A DNA stretch of 64,000 nucleotides from Nomia melanderi (lineage: Eukaryota > Arthropoda > Insecta > Hymenoptera > Halictidae). This document shows positions 9,338 to 22,476 of the stretch, piece by piece (position 1 is the first letter of the stretch; every line of letters begins with the position of its first letter). Location of the stretch: positions 21,335,660 through 21,399,659 of the forward strand of contig NC_134999.1 in assembly GCF_051020985.1 (NCBI RefSeq), in the 5' to 3' direction. The position numbers and the translations under genes are program-made. The notes under the pieces were generated by a model. The model did not search any database. It saw only the letters and a program-made list of their open reading frames with translations, and was not told the DNA's origin.

Positions 9338-12160
9338 TTTAGAATAGATTAGAAGTTCTTATGAAATAAAATACATTTCTTTCTAAAACTGTGCATTCGT
9401 CTATAAATTATTTTTTAAAATCTATAGTTTCTCTTAATCTATTCATAATACAATTACTTTGTCATATTCAACACGTTATTTGCCAATTGACAAATATCAA
9501 TAAAAACATTCCTGAAGTTTCATTAGACAATTGTATGGATAATATATGTTGGTTTCTATGTAACTATATAAAAATTTATACCGATTTGTAAATATAAAAG
9601 AAAAGAGGATGAAATAATACAAGTATACTACATATACAAGTATATATCTTTGATAAAAAGATTTTATAGATGAAATACATGTAAGAGGTATAAGGTCGAT
9701 ACAAAGGTATGTTATTACATGATAAACTTACTAGCGATCAGTCATAGCGCAATATTAAACACCAAGAAACTTGTTGTTGCAATTCAAATTAATTTCACCG
9801 AGATTTTGAAACTGTGTGCTATAAAGGATCGCATACAAATATCGGGAATGACTATAAATCTACTGTTGCAATAAAAAGAAAACTTACAGTGTAAAGTGTC
9901 ATAATCTTATTGAGAAGTACCATAAGTTGAAAACAATTTTCTCTTATCCCCCTTCTCTTTATGTTTACCATTGCTTCCTTGTTCACTTCAAGAAGCAGTA
10001 AAAGAGACTCGAACATCATATGCAACTTGTGATTACTTTTCAAGATATTATTCTGAAGTAATACTATATGTGTCTAGTTTTCAATCAAACAGACATTTAC
10101 GAAGCTGCGGAAAATAATGTAATTATAAAAAAGAAAAGGCATGGTTACTAAAACATGGAACAATGATGTTTCTCAGTTCTATAGTAAATGGCGAATAATT
10201 ACAGATATAAATTTGTATGATAAGACAGATGACGTGAATGGCAGCTATTTTTTTTTCTTTTTCATAACAAAGTTTCACTTTGTTCCTCTTTCTATTTATG
10301 ATGCGTATAAAACATGGTAAAAAATTGTGATCAGTATACAAGATAATATGCACAACTTTTTGAATGCAGCACTTAGAGGTGTTCTACTCGCTGTATAGGA
10401 AATTTCGTGTTGATTCAATACGTATCTCTAAACTAATAAAATTCTTCGATATTTCCTTCCTATTACTGTGACTTACTGTAACTTACTGTGCCCACAAATA
10501 TGACAGAATGTAAAAAGGGAATGTTACTTTAGACTTTGTTGAATAAATTGCGTAAATAAAAAGGCATCTAGTTAGTGATGAGACTCATAATTCGTCTGAG
10601 CTGAATATCAAAACTCATACTACAATCACATAATTTTCAAGGATTCAATTATTTTATAACTAGTCATTGAAACTCAGATTTGTTATGTTTTAATATCGTT
10701 ATTAAACATGTTAACGTTTGAACTAATCGTCGATTGTAATCAACCAATATATGTTAGTTTGATGGGTTCTGAGTTACAACTAAACTGGTACATGGTATAA
10801 TTGATATGTATAGACATAAGTCATATGTCTGAAATATAATTCTTCCCAAAAAAAGAATCAATCTTAAATATAAATGCAATAATAATGAATGCAGGACGTG
10901 CGTCTCAGTCTCATCACTAATTGTGTTCTTTTATCACGAAAAATATATGATTTTACTTTCATTGGCAATTACGTACTAGGACTCGTTAAAGGGGCATAGC
11001 ACCATTGGGTCAAAATTTTATACTAAAATGATGAAGACTGCACTATGATGACGGAATATATAAAGGTATAAAGTGTGTGCGTGATTCAAACACGTTACAA
11101 AGTTGCTTACCAAAGCGAAGGGAACATTCATGCAAAATGGATGTCAATCATACAAGTAGGAACACGAGCGTATTCTTAACAGTTACGAGACACTGTAATT
11201 ACAGATAATTAGAGTAAGTTTATCATATTAATGAATGATCTATCTAAATAAGTACGAGTAGACTGTATTTATATAAAATTTTTTTATAATCAATACATAC
11301 CATGGAAATGGGAAATTATTCTCATATAGATAGCGAAATACTAAAGTTTACTAAAGTTTATGGTACATTAGATAGAAAAAATATTCATCTTCGAATCTAA
11401 ACCGTTCCATTTAAACCACCGTCATTCCCTGCCCTTTGGTAAACACGGAATTCACATTTTAACGTTTCGATCGCAGTCATACGACAAATTGAGAAACATT
11501 CCATAACAAAAAATCAAATTATTTAATACATTCGTCTCCATTTAATCATTTTTGATGCTGCACTACAGATCTCAAGATTAGTCACTTTAAAAACCATGAC
11601 ACCCCTTAAGTATATAATAAAAACTATTGTCGAATTCTGATAGTTTTTACGAATATTTGTTATTCTACATCTCTAGTACAGCTCCTACAGATAGTTGTCC
11701 TATATAATTATTCTTAATATCAAGAGAATCATAAGATGGCAGCTGAGAAAAGTTACTCGTAATAAAGACTGCAATGTTATCTTTCTTTTTACAAAGACAT
11801 CTCCAAATTTCGAGAAATGTTAAGAAAATTTTATTCGTAAAATTCAATTTCTTTTAATATCCAGTCCCTTTTTTCTTAAATTAATTTGATACAATAATAT
11901 CTGGGTAATTGTATCTATGATAAGAAATTACCACAATTCAAAAAATCGTTCACACATACCGTTAGTTCTTTTCAGACAGATAAATTTTTGGAAATGTCAA
12001 TTCCAACTATAAATATCTCTTACCACGCGCACATTAATATCAAAGTATTTCTGCTTATGTCGTGGCTTTTAACTTAAAAATAAATTACGGCTTGTCCAGC
12101 TACATATAGATTCATTTTATCTTACCGCTTTTATTTAAATGACCTACGACTGCCCCATCT
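9338..12160. other. convergent 3' spacer between UFM1 and the tandem coronin
   Basis: AT-rich DNA, with 3' ends expected from both sides. It includes a UFM1 poly(A) signal candidate AATAAA at 9365-9370. No ORF with a recognisable domain and no RNA gene was seen. The coronin 3' UTR probably extends into the right part. Confidence 0.6.
9365..9370 (+). promoter_or_regulatory. candidate poly(A) signal of UFM1
   Basis: AATAAA 28 bases after the UFM1 stop codon, in the correct orientation; a short 3' UTR is likely. Confidence 0.5.
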
Positions 12161-15100
12161 TCACTCATCCTGGAATTCAAATGATTTCTTAAGACGATGA
12201 AAGTGTAACATCAATTTTAGACAATAGAATGCATCACTCATCCGATTCCAAACAAATGGTATGTTACATGTGACATATTACTTACCCATTCATGCTCTTC
12301 TACACCTTCCATATGATCCTGTTCCAGTGAGCATTGTATTACATCTCCCACAAACTGGCTCATGGTTTTTTGCATCTATCACACAAATGATATATAAATA
12401 GAAAAATAATAGCCAAATCAACAAGAGAATAATTGTAGACTATACAAAAAGTGACATGCTGTATATCACAATTTTTATTTGTACAGACAGAGTCAAGTAT
12501 GTTTGAATGTCGATTTACCTCCTCCTGTTTAGCTTTCACATCAGGAGTCCATCCGAGTCTGGTAAAAGGTTGTGCAGATACAGAGAAGGTGGACGTTGAA
12601 TGTTTTGCGGCAACTGGTGCAGTGACTACTCCTTGCCCTTGATTTTCAGTTACTATATAAATATACACACATGTACATTAGAAATTAATAAGAATTCAGC
12701 TCAGATACACACTTTTATACTCATATCAATAAACTTACAATTATCCATGCCTGGTGGCTTTAGACTTATTCTATGTGCTTGTTTGTTAGCGCCATTAAAC
12801 CACTCGCTAGCAGTCATAGTTGGTTTCCATGTAACTTTCGTGGGCGGGAACAGATCGTCTTGGAAAAGTTCACTCTAAAATAATCAGAGTATACTTATTG
12901 CGACTTTTCCATTCTGCATTCTAACTTAAGTATATCTCAAACATACCTTTATGCGGGGTACAGTGAAGCTTAAAGGTTCTATCGTGTTGTTTGTTAGTCT
13001 CAAAGCAGATGCGAACTCCACGCTAGCAACATCGCACTTATTTTTAGGAAGAAAGGACAATCCTTGATGTAAACTACTACATCGATGATGACTGAGAGGA
13101 CAGCAGTAGGGAGCTTCTTCTGTTACTTCGTAGGCATATATCGTAGAATCACCCTAAAACAACATTGTTCATGAACAATTTATTCTTATCGTATCTCGAA
13201 ATTTTACGGATGTCAGTCATGGCCAAAATGCAGAGGAAACTTACGCGTCCTGTTAAGAAAAGGGTTGAGCTATCTTCATCGTAGTATGGCATTAAAATAG
13301 CAGGCGACACATCCAGCCCAACCGTGGTTAATGGATTGTTAAGATTGTCTGCTTTAAACACATAAATCTGTCTCTCGGATACTCTAAAATAAACCATCGA
13401 GATCTCAAATTATTAAAATGTCAATGCGATATTACATGTATATTCTCTTTAAAATGTACGTACTTGTCGAAACCCATCACAACCAAAAATTGTCCCTTCA
13501 GTGCCCACACTACTCGCGCACCTCTGGTACCAACTGGTCCTTTCCCAGTCTTCACCGGTGTATCGCCAGATCTGGGCTTATAAGTTCGCAATTTCCCATC
13601 TTTGCACGCGCTGGCCAGGTACTGTCCGCACGGTGACCACGCTAGACTGAAAATCTGATCGGTATGGCCAGTCAATGTTATCTTTGCAACTGCCGTGTCG
13701 TTGGAGGGAAGAGAGGACAAGTCCCAAATTTTCACGGTCATGTCGTAAGACGCTGATGCTAGAACGTCCAATGCCAGCGGATGAAATTTAATTAAATATA
13801 TTTTATCGGTGTGAGCTTTTATCATGTGCTTTGGTTCATTTGTTGGCTCCGATAGGCCAGATTCAGGGATCTCCCACAGTCGAATCATTCCATCGTCACA
13901 AGCTGCCAAGAAATAATTATTATTAAATGTACAGAGGATGAAATGTAACCGTGTAATTGTATTCTCATAATCGTACCAACTGCGAGTCGTTGATTATCGA
14001 ATGGATTCCACTGGAAATCCATTACAGTGGTGCCATGCACTAGTGCTGGCATCACGCCATCGGGCAGCCTCCCGGTTTTCTTTAACTCCAAAACTGCTAT
14101 CTTTCCCCCAGGACCGCTTAACGGTACAGCGACGCGGTCGGGATTAGCTGTAATCGATTGAAGGCTGTTCAAAACAGAACGTACTTGGAAATAAGGAAGA
14201 AAACCTCGACGAGTCAATTACCGTGGAAGCCATCGCACTCTCCAGATATCTGTCTACTAATGTTCCTTATGTTTTCTATATGTGTAGACTTGTGGCCAGG
14301 TGTTCCCTTCAAATGTCTGAACTTCGATACTCTACCTGTACATACCAATATATATTTTTAGTAAAACTATAAAAAGTAATGGACTTTTTCTAGACTGTGT
14401 GCCATACCGAATACAGTCGACGTTCTTTTAGCAGTCGGCGTCGCGTTGTCTATTTTCTCCAGTCTTGGATCCATGCTCTGCTGACGTAGCATAGGAATGA
14501 CTTTCTTTACTTCATCTTCTTTGATCACTTCGGTCTTCGTCTTAAAGGAGTCTCTGCGTCTCAACATCGTAGGCGAGCCCATTGCTTTCTCCGCTAAATT
14601 ACCATCGGTCACAGAGACGGAACGACTCTCGTACAATCGCCGTCTCTCGGCGATGGAGTTCCTATTGGCATTGCCGCGCTCGAAATTTCCTCCTAGCTCT
14701 TCGTTCTCAGGTGACTCGTCCTTTACTTTGATCTCGAATACTTTACGTCTTTCCGCGGTGCTCGGCGTTTTTGGCTTATAACCCGAGTCACTGGAATTCG
14801 CGTCCTCCTCCAAAGAACTGGAATCACTTTTCCCATTCTCCGTTTCCTTGATGCGCTCGTTGTTGAACGATGGTGACTTTTCGGGTTCCACGTTATTTTC
14901 TATCTGGTTGTTTATGTCGTTCTGATAACCATTCGTGTCGTTGTTCGGTGCGATAGGAACTGAGAAGATTTTGTCAAACGAGAACTCTTGACTGCCCGAC
15001 TTTGCTTGGAACGGCTTTGGTCCAAGTCGAGGCTGAAAACACGAGAAATATTAAAAATTTTCTACGACGAACAAGTTTCTATTCGTACTATGATTCATTA

Positions 15101-16473
15101 TGATTTCAATGAGGTAAACGAAATGGAAAATTGCTGCACACAATATCATCACGCATACAGAAGTAGAACATTGTTTTCTTAAGATTATTAAGTCTTTTTA
15201 TAGCCAGATTACAACCTTATATCCCCCAATCGCATTAGGATTCACGGATGTAACTACTGAGCCCGGATTCGGCGAAGAACGTGGCCGTGCAACTGGTTTC
15301 GGTTCATCCTCAGAAATGCTATTGGTTCTTGATGTTCTTGGTAAAGGTTTTGGTGGAATAGTTTGTCCTCCGTTTTGAACTTTGGTTTTATCCTCTTCGA
15401 TGTCCGCTTTCTTCGATTCTTCTAGGTTCTCCACTTCGTTTTCAGGCGACGTTTCCTTCTCGTTTAGTCCTTGGCCTTTTACATAACCCTTAGGCATAGT
15501 AATAGACATGGGCTTCGATTGTTGCTTCTGCGGTTGTTCCACTTTTATTTCTGGCTCATTCTCTTTGAGAGCGGTTAAGTTTCCCTTGTGTACCTAAAGG
15601 TACGGTAAATATTCCTTAATCACCGAAATTGTTTGAACTATCTATCAAAGTCCAAATTTCACTTTTAAGATTTCATATTTACATGGTTTAAATTTACATT
15701 GAAACACTAATAATACGCAATCTCTGCAAGCTTCCACGCATACGCACACATTATTTGTATTTCAAAAAATCTCTTAAGGAGACATAAGTACATAACAATC
15801 CTTAAGAAGTCTACTTCACTCTTATACATGATATAAAGATTTTAAGATATATACAAATTATGGTATTAAAGTACTTTCGCCTACAACATACAAACAGCTA
15901 CAGTTTCATTCTTCATACTTAAAATTACTTACGCTGACAGATTAAGCTACAGAACATCAATTGCCATATAAATTACACGTGCCAGGAATAACACTTTGAA
16001 TGGTGCTAATGCATAAACTATAAAACATATATTGGATATCTGAAACGTGAAAAAATATACACAGAACATGAAACAAGAAAAAAGAACAAATCAAAATGAT
16101 GCAAAACAAAACAATAAACTATTAACTAAAACTTAACTTTTTTTGTAAATAAAGTATAAATGTTCTGTATAATACAAACACAGCACAAAATTATGTTCTA
16201 CTTCTATATTACTTTTTAATGTACCTTTCAGATAGCAATATATTAGAAACAACAAAATTGTTTTCAATATCCACTTATAATTCTTAGTATGTACAATTTA
16301 CATTTCCTAATACTTTGCTATCTTTGATTTACCATTTTCACTGCTAGCAGAAATTAATTATAAATAAATAATCAATATATAAATCATATCGTAAATATCA
16401 CACAATACACGAAAAAAAAGGTTTCTAAGATTGTAAGGTAAACAAACGCGATAAATACCGAAATGTAATAATA

Positions 16474-16508
<35 letters not shown>

Positions 16509-18212
16509 AAGCGTGCAATTTAAAATAAAATAATTGATATATTTACTTATAAAGCTACTATAAAGTACAGGAATATCACAGCTGAAAAAGGAGAAAATAT
16601 TTATACCAAGAGCCTTTACTTACAATAATAGACTCTTCTCCCTTATTTCTTTTAGCGGGATCAAGTGATATTTTTGGAACTGGCATATTATGACCTTTTA
16701 TCCAAGCTGATGCATTGTTTTGAGCAATACAACCCGTTGTATCGGGATATATATCTGCATGGAAATCTCTATACGTCTACGGAAAAGTGTAAATTATAGT
16801 ATAACCAAGACGGCGCGAATGAAACAAAACAAATATACTTACTTTTCTTGGAACCTGATACATGATAGGGATCACCATGTTAGATGTAAGCTGTAATAGT
16901 CTATTAACTTCTGCTTGCATAACATTTAATGCTCGCTTTGGCACTAAACATACACCTTTAGTTTGTTCTCCACTATGGCGAATTCCTTCAACCAGGAATG
17001 GGTCCTTATCCATAACTTCCATATACATAATAGTAGTGTCTCCTTTTCCAGCAAGGAAAAGCATGTTTGTGTCAGGATCGAAAAGAGGCATTAAAATTCT
17101 ATAAATCATAATTCTTATAAATTATCTAGACCAATTACAAATAAAACTAATGCGTTGTTCAAGTCTTACCCGGTACTGCAATCCAATTCTAATGTTTTGA
17201 CTGGTTCACTCAAGTGTCTTAAATCCCTTATATAAACCTGCCTAAGCCTTGCTGCATCAAAACCTGTAGTCAATATCCTTTCACTATTGTTTAGCCAAAC
17301 AATTCTGGAATCTTTAATACTTTGATGACTTGAGCAAGAATTTACGATACAAGTATTGGCACGAGGATCTATAATCCTCACTTGTTTATCTTTGCACGAT
17401 GTTGCCAAGAGTACACCATCTTGTTTCCAACTTAGAGACTGAATGACCTCTGTGTGTTCATTATTGGCTATAATACAAAAAGGTTGACATTAAATACATT
17501 GCAAGTATTATTGTACTACAATTACTCTTTAAACAAATATTATAGTTTCATTACAAAATAGTTCTTGCTGTGAAATCACATCCCACAGAGATAAGTTTGT
17601 GTAAGATACTGTTGTGAGAAGGTGTTCAGCTGCAGGATGCCAACACACTGCTTCTACTCTTCTCTGACGGTGCGAGAATGTACATTCAGGATTGCACAAA
17701 GATTCTTCTAAACCAGTTTCTGGAATATGCCACAGCTTCACCTATAAGCCAAGATTACCCCTAAGTATTATTGAAATATTCTGGATGATAAAATAAACTA
17801 AATAATCATTGGTAATTGTAACTTACAAGGCAGTCTTGAGATCCAGTAGCTAATAAACCATCGTGAAATGGAGAAAAATCCATGTCTGTTACTGTATCCG
17901 CATGAGCATGTAATAAAGGCATAGTTTTGCTTTTTCTACCACAATCTTCTAATGGTAATACAGCAAGACTAGATCCTGCATAAAAAAATGTATAATAAAT
18001 AAATCAACACGTTAAATGGAACATATAAAGATAACAGAATTGAAGATAATACCGTTATGATCAACATTAAATGCCATGAAAGCAGCTGATGCCGCTATGT
18101 TGTTGCCATAGGTTTGATAAGATCCAACCGATATGTCCCGAATACATGCTTCTGGTTTAGGTACAATCGGTGCTGCATTCTTATATTTAGATGCTTTGAA
18201 ACGCCAAGCCAT
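12161..18212 (-). CDS. pod1: tandem coronin (coronin-7 / POD-1)
   Basis: Seventeen exons on the minus strand close in phase to 1,226 aa: 18212-18053, 17975-17827, 17741-17555, 17467-17170, 17098-16843, 16776-16624, 15593-15216, 15032-14408, 14335-14222, 14183-13977, 13902-13464, 13383-13245, 13153-12947, 12874-12739, 12652-12519, 12375-12286 and 12169-12161. The N-terminal coronin signature (WRFKASKYKN, residues 3-12) opens a first WD40 propeller to about residue 400. A Ser/Glu/Lys-rich linker follows (about 402-735), then a second propeller (about 736-1104). The end carries a TKVTWKPTMTASEWFNGANK segment and an acidic, Trp-containing Arp2/3-type tail, EEHEWDE. The family crosslinks actin (and microtubules in fly POD-1) and works in Golgi export and growth-cone guidance. 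The linker is longer than in human coronin-7 (925 aa). The start is the first ATG, matching the coronin N-terminus. Confidence 0.93.
15594..16623. other. large intron 6 of the tandem coronin
   Basis: A roughly 1 kb AT-rich intron separates the first propeller from the linker. It holds an ATG/GAT microsatellite at 16474-16509 and nothing else I could identify. Confidence 0.7.
16474..16509. repeat. (GAT)n microsatellite
   Basis: Twelve consecutive ATG/GAT trinucleotides within a coronin intron. Confidence 0.95.
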
Positions 18213-19541
18213 TTTGACGTTCTTCAGAATATAAATTTAAGGTGAATTTCCACTTAAACCATGTAATCTGATAACAATACCATTAAATTTCAATGCGTAC
18301 TTCACTTTTTACTTTCTATTGTGTAAGTCTATTAATTCTATTTGTATTGTAAAAACAATTAAAAAGTGTAAATTGGGATACATTTATTATCAATTATTGG
18401 CTTAAATTGGGCAATAGAACGGATAACTAATGTATAATGAGCTTGTTTAGAAGACCACGCTAGGAAAGGGTATTGACACTGATGCAAAGCTGTGCATGAC
18501 TAATAATTTGGGGGTGAGAACCACCCCACCCTTAATCGTATACTTTCGTAAGTAACAACATTGACAGTCGAACGGAGACTCTTGCGTGTGAAAAAGTGGA
18601 TTAGAAAGGCCCTGTTACTCACATGCCGCTGCTCGGCGTGGCTTCGCACGCTTTTCACTAAATATTATCACGCAATTAAATTGAACAAGTACGATCAGAC
18701 AGTATAAACACACTATGGCAGGTAGGCGTCTCTGATCTCGACGTCTGACAGGCGGAAACAGGAAAACCCCCCTCCCAGGGACATCTTCTATCTCTGTCGA
18801 TCCCGAGCAGCGACATATAGTATATTTCCAAAGAAATAACATGCAATTTGCTAATAAACTCAATTAACCATTTTTATTCCCAACGCAAACTTGGAACGAT
18901 CAAATGAAATGTTATCGATGATATATTCTACGGAACGTAATTACGATAATAGATAGCGTTTAATCATAAGATTATTTAAATTATGGAAAGAAATATCGTT
19001 TGGTAAATTTCGCTTGAAATGTGAAACATATGGACGCGTATAACATTTGTAAAGATCAGAACAATTCTCGATAAAAAATCTTGGATAATTTAAGATATTT
19101 TTATTGAACAGCATATTGTTCAGAGTAGGTACAACGTTTTGTTAAGTCACCCTATATATATGCGGCTACGTTCCGAAATCAGCTGCGAATACTGACAATA
19201 TGTACCTTTGGTTGTCCCCATTTCAGCTATACTTGGAGGAAGCAGCGGTGATTTCAGCGTTCTTACGTCACCTATGTTGCGAATAATTTTTATCTTTATT
19301 TTTCTATAGTACATTTATAATGTTTATTCAGGGACGCATCGATACTTTAATCAAGCTGTTTCCTTAAATCCCCGTAAAGAGATTCTATAAATCGTACAAA
19401 TCTCCATTAATTCGCGCAAACGCAGAATCACTCACATGTAAATATTTTTGTATGCGTTTACCTACAGAGGGGTTAACGTGTACGAGTCTTTTTTACGAGT
19501 TTTTTAAACAAATGTAATAACAAATGTAATAACCATTGCCT
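18213..19541. promoter_or_regulatory. coronin 5' region and spacer to TBC1D19
   Basis: The right side of the coronin gene probably includes a noncoding first exon on the minus strand ending at about 18623, where CAT|GTGAGT makes a good donor. A matching acceptor (TTCTGAAG) lies just upstream of the ATG near 18226. The promoter would then lie around 18650-18900. The remainder to 19541 is AT-rich and includes the probable TBC1D19 3' UTR. No other gene was seen. Confidence 0.4.
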
Positions 19542-22476
19542 TTATTCTCTCAGTAAAGATAATTGCAATAATGGGATCACTTTTAAAGAAGACAAATCCG
19601 CTAGGACAGCCTGGAAATATAAAAAAATTGTCAAAAAGAACCCTTTAGTTAGAAATAAAAGGAACCTCGATTAAAGTCTCCTTACTTCCACACTCTGAAG
19701 AGTGTTGACTTGCATCAGATTTTCTTTTCGAAAACTCAAAATGGCCACAGCGAGCAAGGGGATAATTTCCAAAGAATCGTAGCCGAGAATCGAGTCCCAT
19801 AAGAAAAGCAACTGTTCCGGGGGTAGGTGGCCACTGAAACCCCTCATAATCCACTTAAAGACAACTTTAATCCTGCAAGCATGACATTAATTAAATTAAA
19901 TTCACGATTCTCTGGTGGACATTCGACTTACGGTTGTATATGGCAGTTTCTAAAGTGAGTCCAAAGAAGGGGTTCGTGGCACTGGAGCAATCTTTCGAAA
20001 AGAAGGCACAGCGCGACTATACCCTGTTCGTGATTAGACACGGTGTGCAAGCGGAACCAGTATCGTAAATAAAAGGCTCTAAACGTAAAATACATTGCGC
20101 AAGGATCGTCGTACAGATAACAAAACGGAGTGGCTAGCAGATTAAACATTAATTAGTCATTTCAATGGAACTACTTCTTAGAACGATTAATTTCTTAAAC
20201 TGTCTCTCGTACCGTACATCGTGAATCCATGGAATGGAATCACGCCGCTCGGTGGAAACACCAAAGTATTTTCCAAGGTGGCTGGTTTCCCTTGCAAAAC
20301 TGCGTGTATCACCTGACCGCCCGCGCTTCTGTCAGTGGTCACGGGCGCTAACACCTCCGAGTCACGGGAGAAACATAACATTGTTTTATACAAAACATCC
20401 TCGAATACAAAATATTGGTCGTCGTTTCGTGCCGTCAACTGCACATCCTAAAAGAACAGGAGAATGTTACCGATTATTCTATCCTGATAAATTATAATAA
20501 TCCTACCTTTATTATTAAGTTATCTATAACTATGTCGTACTGTAGCACCATGCTCTTTAATTCTTCGTAATACTCTACATCCTGGAAAAACAATCAACGG
20601 TGATCACGATCGTTCTACAACAGCGACGAGAAATTAGTACATTTCGCAGTAGTATATTTTACTCGGCTAATATTTCTCAATCGAACAGTCGCCCTAAAAG
20701 GATAAGACGTTGCTGAAAAGAAGTGAGCGTTATTACATTTTCCTTGACTATAGATCCCAATACGAGGGACCACAGGCGTCCTCGAAGCGATCGCGGGGCC
20801 CCACGCTTCAAGAACTCTTGCGCAATTGGAGCATGATTAGATCGCAACACCTTCTCGCCCAGATGGATCCTCTCCTCTTCCAGATTCCCATAGTTCTCTG
20901 AACTGTGCAGCTCTGGATTCACTCCCAACAGCGGCATCCCTTTCGCGAATTCCACGTAGACGCGTCTCTGTTGCATCAAAGCGTCGTTTCATTGTTAAGT
21001 CCCTTGCAAACCCTTCTCTTTCTTATAGGTACTAAAGACAAACCAACTGTGCAAGAGTCTTCACGCGGATCTGTATATGGCTGAACTCCCAATTTAATTC
21101 GTCTCTGGAACATTGTTCGTGCGATTCAAAAGTTGGAAGGAACGTTTCGAATTAACAATAGGCGTAAGAATAAAATGAACGTGTACGGTTGCTTTTTGAA
21201 AGAGGGATTCCGTATAGCGAATAAAACGTCTAGGAAATCCTTTGGAGCGTATAGCGGCCTGAAGTGTGACAAGTCTAAAAAGATAACAGAGAATATTAAC
21301 AAATATAATATAAATAATATAATATAATAAGTAATATATAAGTAATATAATATAATAAGTAATATATAAGTAATATAATATAATAAGTAATATATAAGTA
21401 ATATAATATAATAAGTAATATATAAGTAATATAATATAATAAGTAATATATAAGTAATATAATACATATATATTATATTATTATTTATATATTACTTATT
21501 ACATATATAATTCTCATCGTTACTAGTGCAACACAGTAGGGTCACGTGTTCATTCGTACGAGCTCGTATTTAATCTCATTAAATTTACCGATATCGTAGG
21601 TACTTAATTCATTCCACTTTTCGGCAAGCTCCTCGCGGTCCTCTCTGGGACGTATTCGAGCCAACGCGACGTTCAATTCGTTGCACGTAGAATTCAGCGA
21701 TTTCTGTATTCGGCGTTCCCACTGGACCTGAGCCTTTTTTAAATAATTCAAATCGACTTCCTCCACGGACGGCAGCGACGACGACGACAAGGAACTCTAA
21801 TAATAGTTATTTAAAAAAAAAAGAAAAAGATACAATATTCAATTATTTCATAGAATTACGTTGTTATTATTGTTTGTTTCGCTGAATGTCATTAGGTAGC
21901 ATTATTTACAATATAGAAATGTTTTCGAATAATCATTGTTTAATCGAGGGAATTGCAGTAATCGAATTTGACCGGGGTCACCGGTGACCCCCAACGCATT
22001 CAACGTAATTTACAGGAAAAACGGAAAACCTAACGGATATAATTTAATAGAAATTTGTATTTGGATTTATCTGGTTCAACCGAGATTTAATTTAATATAT
22101 TCATTAACTTTGAACTATCGATTTGAAATATTTTCGAAAATTCAATTTACGAACTTGAGATCTGGCCCAATGGAAGACCGTGTTACGAATTTCCGTTTCC
22201 AAACCGTTGCTTTTCAAAGCATCCATTAATGTCGCTTTGAAATCTCCCCTCTTCACTGCCGTGGAAGCAACGAGTTTCTGCGAAAAAAAGAAAAGTAACT
22301 GATCGTATTTAGAAATTGTTGAGAACAGCACAGGACGCATTGTAAACTCGGTAATTGTTTACTTGTATCTCGGTGTAAAGACTTTTATAGTTGGCCATGC
22401 TCTGTATTTCTTCGGTTAATCTCTCGGCCGACTTTTTCTGTACCGTTTCCCAAGATTCTCCTTTATTCTCTGACAT
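19542..22476 (-). CDS. Tbc1d19: TBC1D19, TBC (Rab-GAP-like) domain protein
   Basis: Eleven minus-strand exons close in phase to 530 aa (human 526): 22476-22363, 22277-22155, 21796-21589, 21274-21187, 21104-21044, 20967-20737, 20581-20507, 20447-20213, 20133-19932, 19872-19686 and 19610-19542. Family blocks include QVQWERRIQKSLNSTCNEL, LSHFRPLYAPKDFLDVL, ARNDDQYFVFEDVLY, SGVIPFHGFTMY and FKWIMRGFSGHLPPEQLL, ending at AVLADLSSLKVIPLLQ. TBC domains normally speed Rab GTP hydrolysis. Here the position equivalent to the IxxDxxR arginine finger reads VLQYDIVID with no Arg, and the glutamine-finger YCQ motif is replaced by the PFHGF region. A non-catalytic or atypical role is therefore likely, and the human protein shares this. 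It is head-to-head with the ADD-domain gene, 544 bases away. Confidence 0.93.
21329..21510. repeat. 28-base AT-rich tandem repeat with an inverted end
   Basis: Nearly five copies of a 28-base unit (starting AAGTAATATATAAGTAATAT) span 21329-21465. They are followed at about 21466-21510 by sequence complementary to the unit, so the whole can fold as a hairpin. It lies in the TBC1D19 intron between the exons at 21589 and 21274. Confidence 0.85.
21974..21991. repeat. 18-base perfect palindrome GGGGTCACCGGTGACCCC
   Basis: A perfect inverted repeat in a TBC1D19 intron. The inner 16 bases recur at 56218-56233. The halves resemble nuclear-receptor half-sites (GGGTCA) separated by four bases. Confidence 0.8.
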
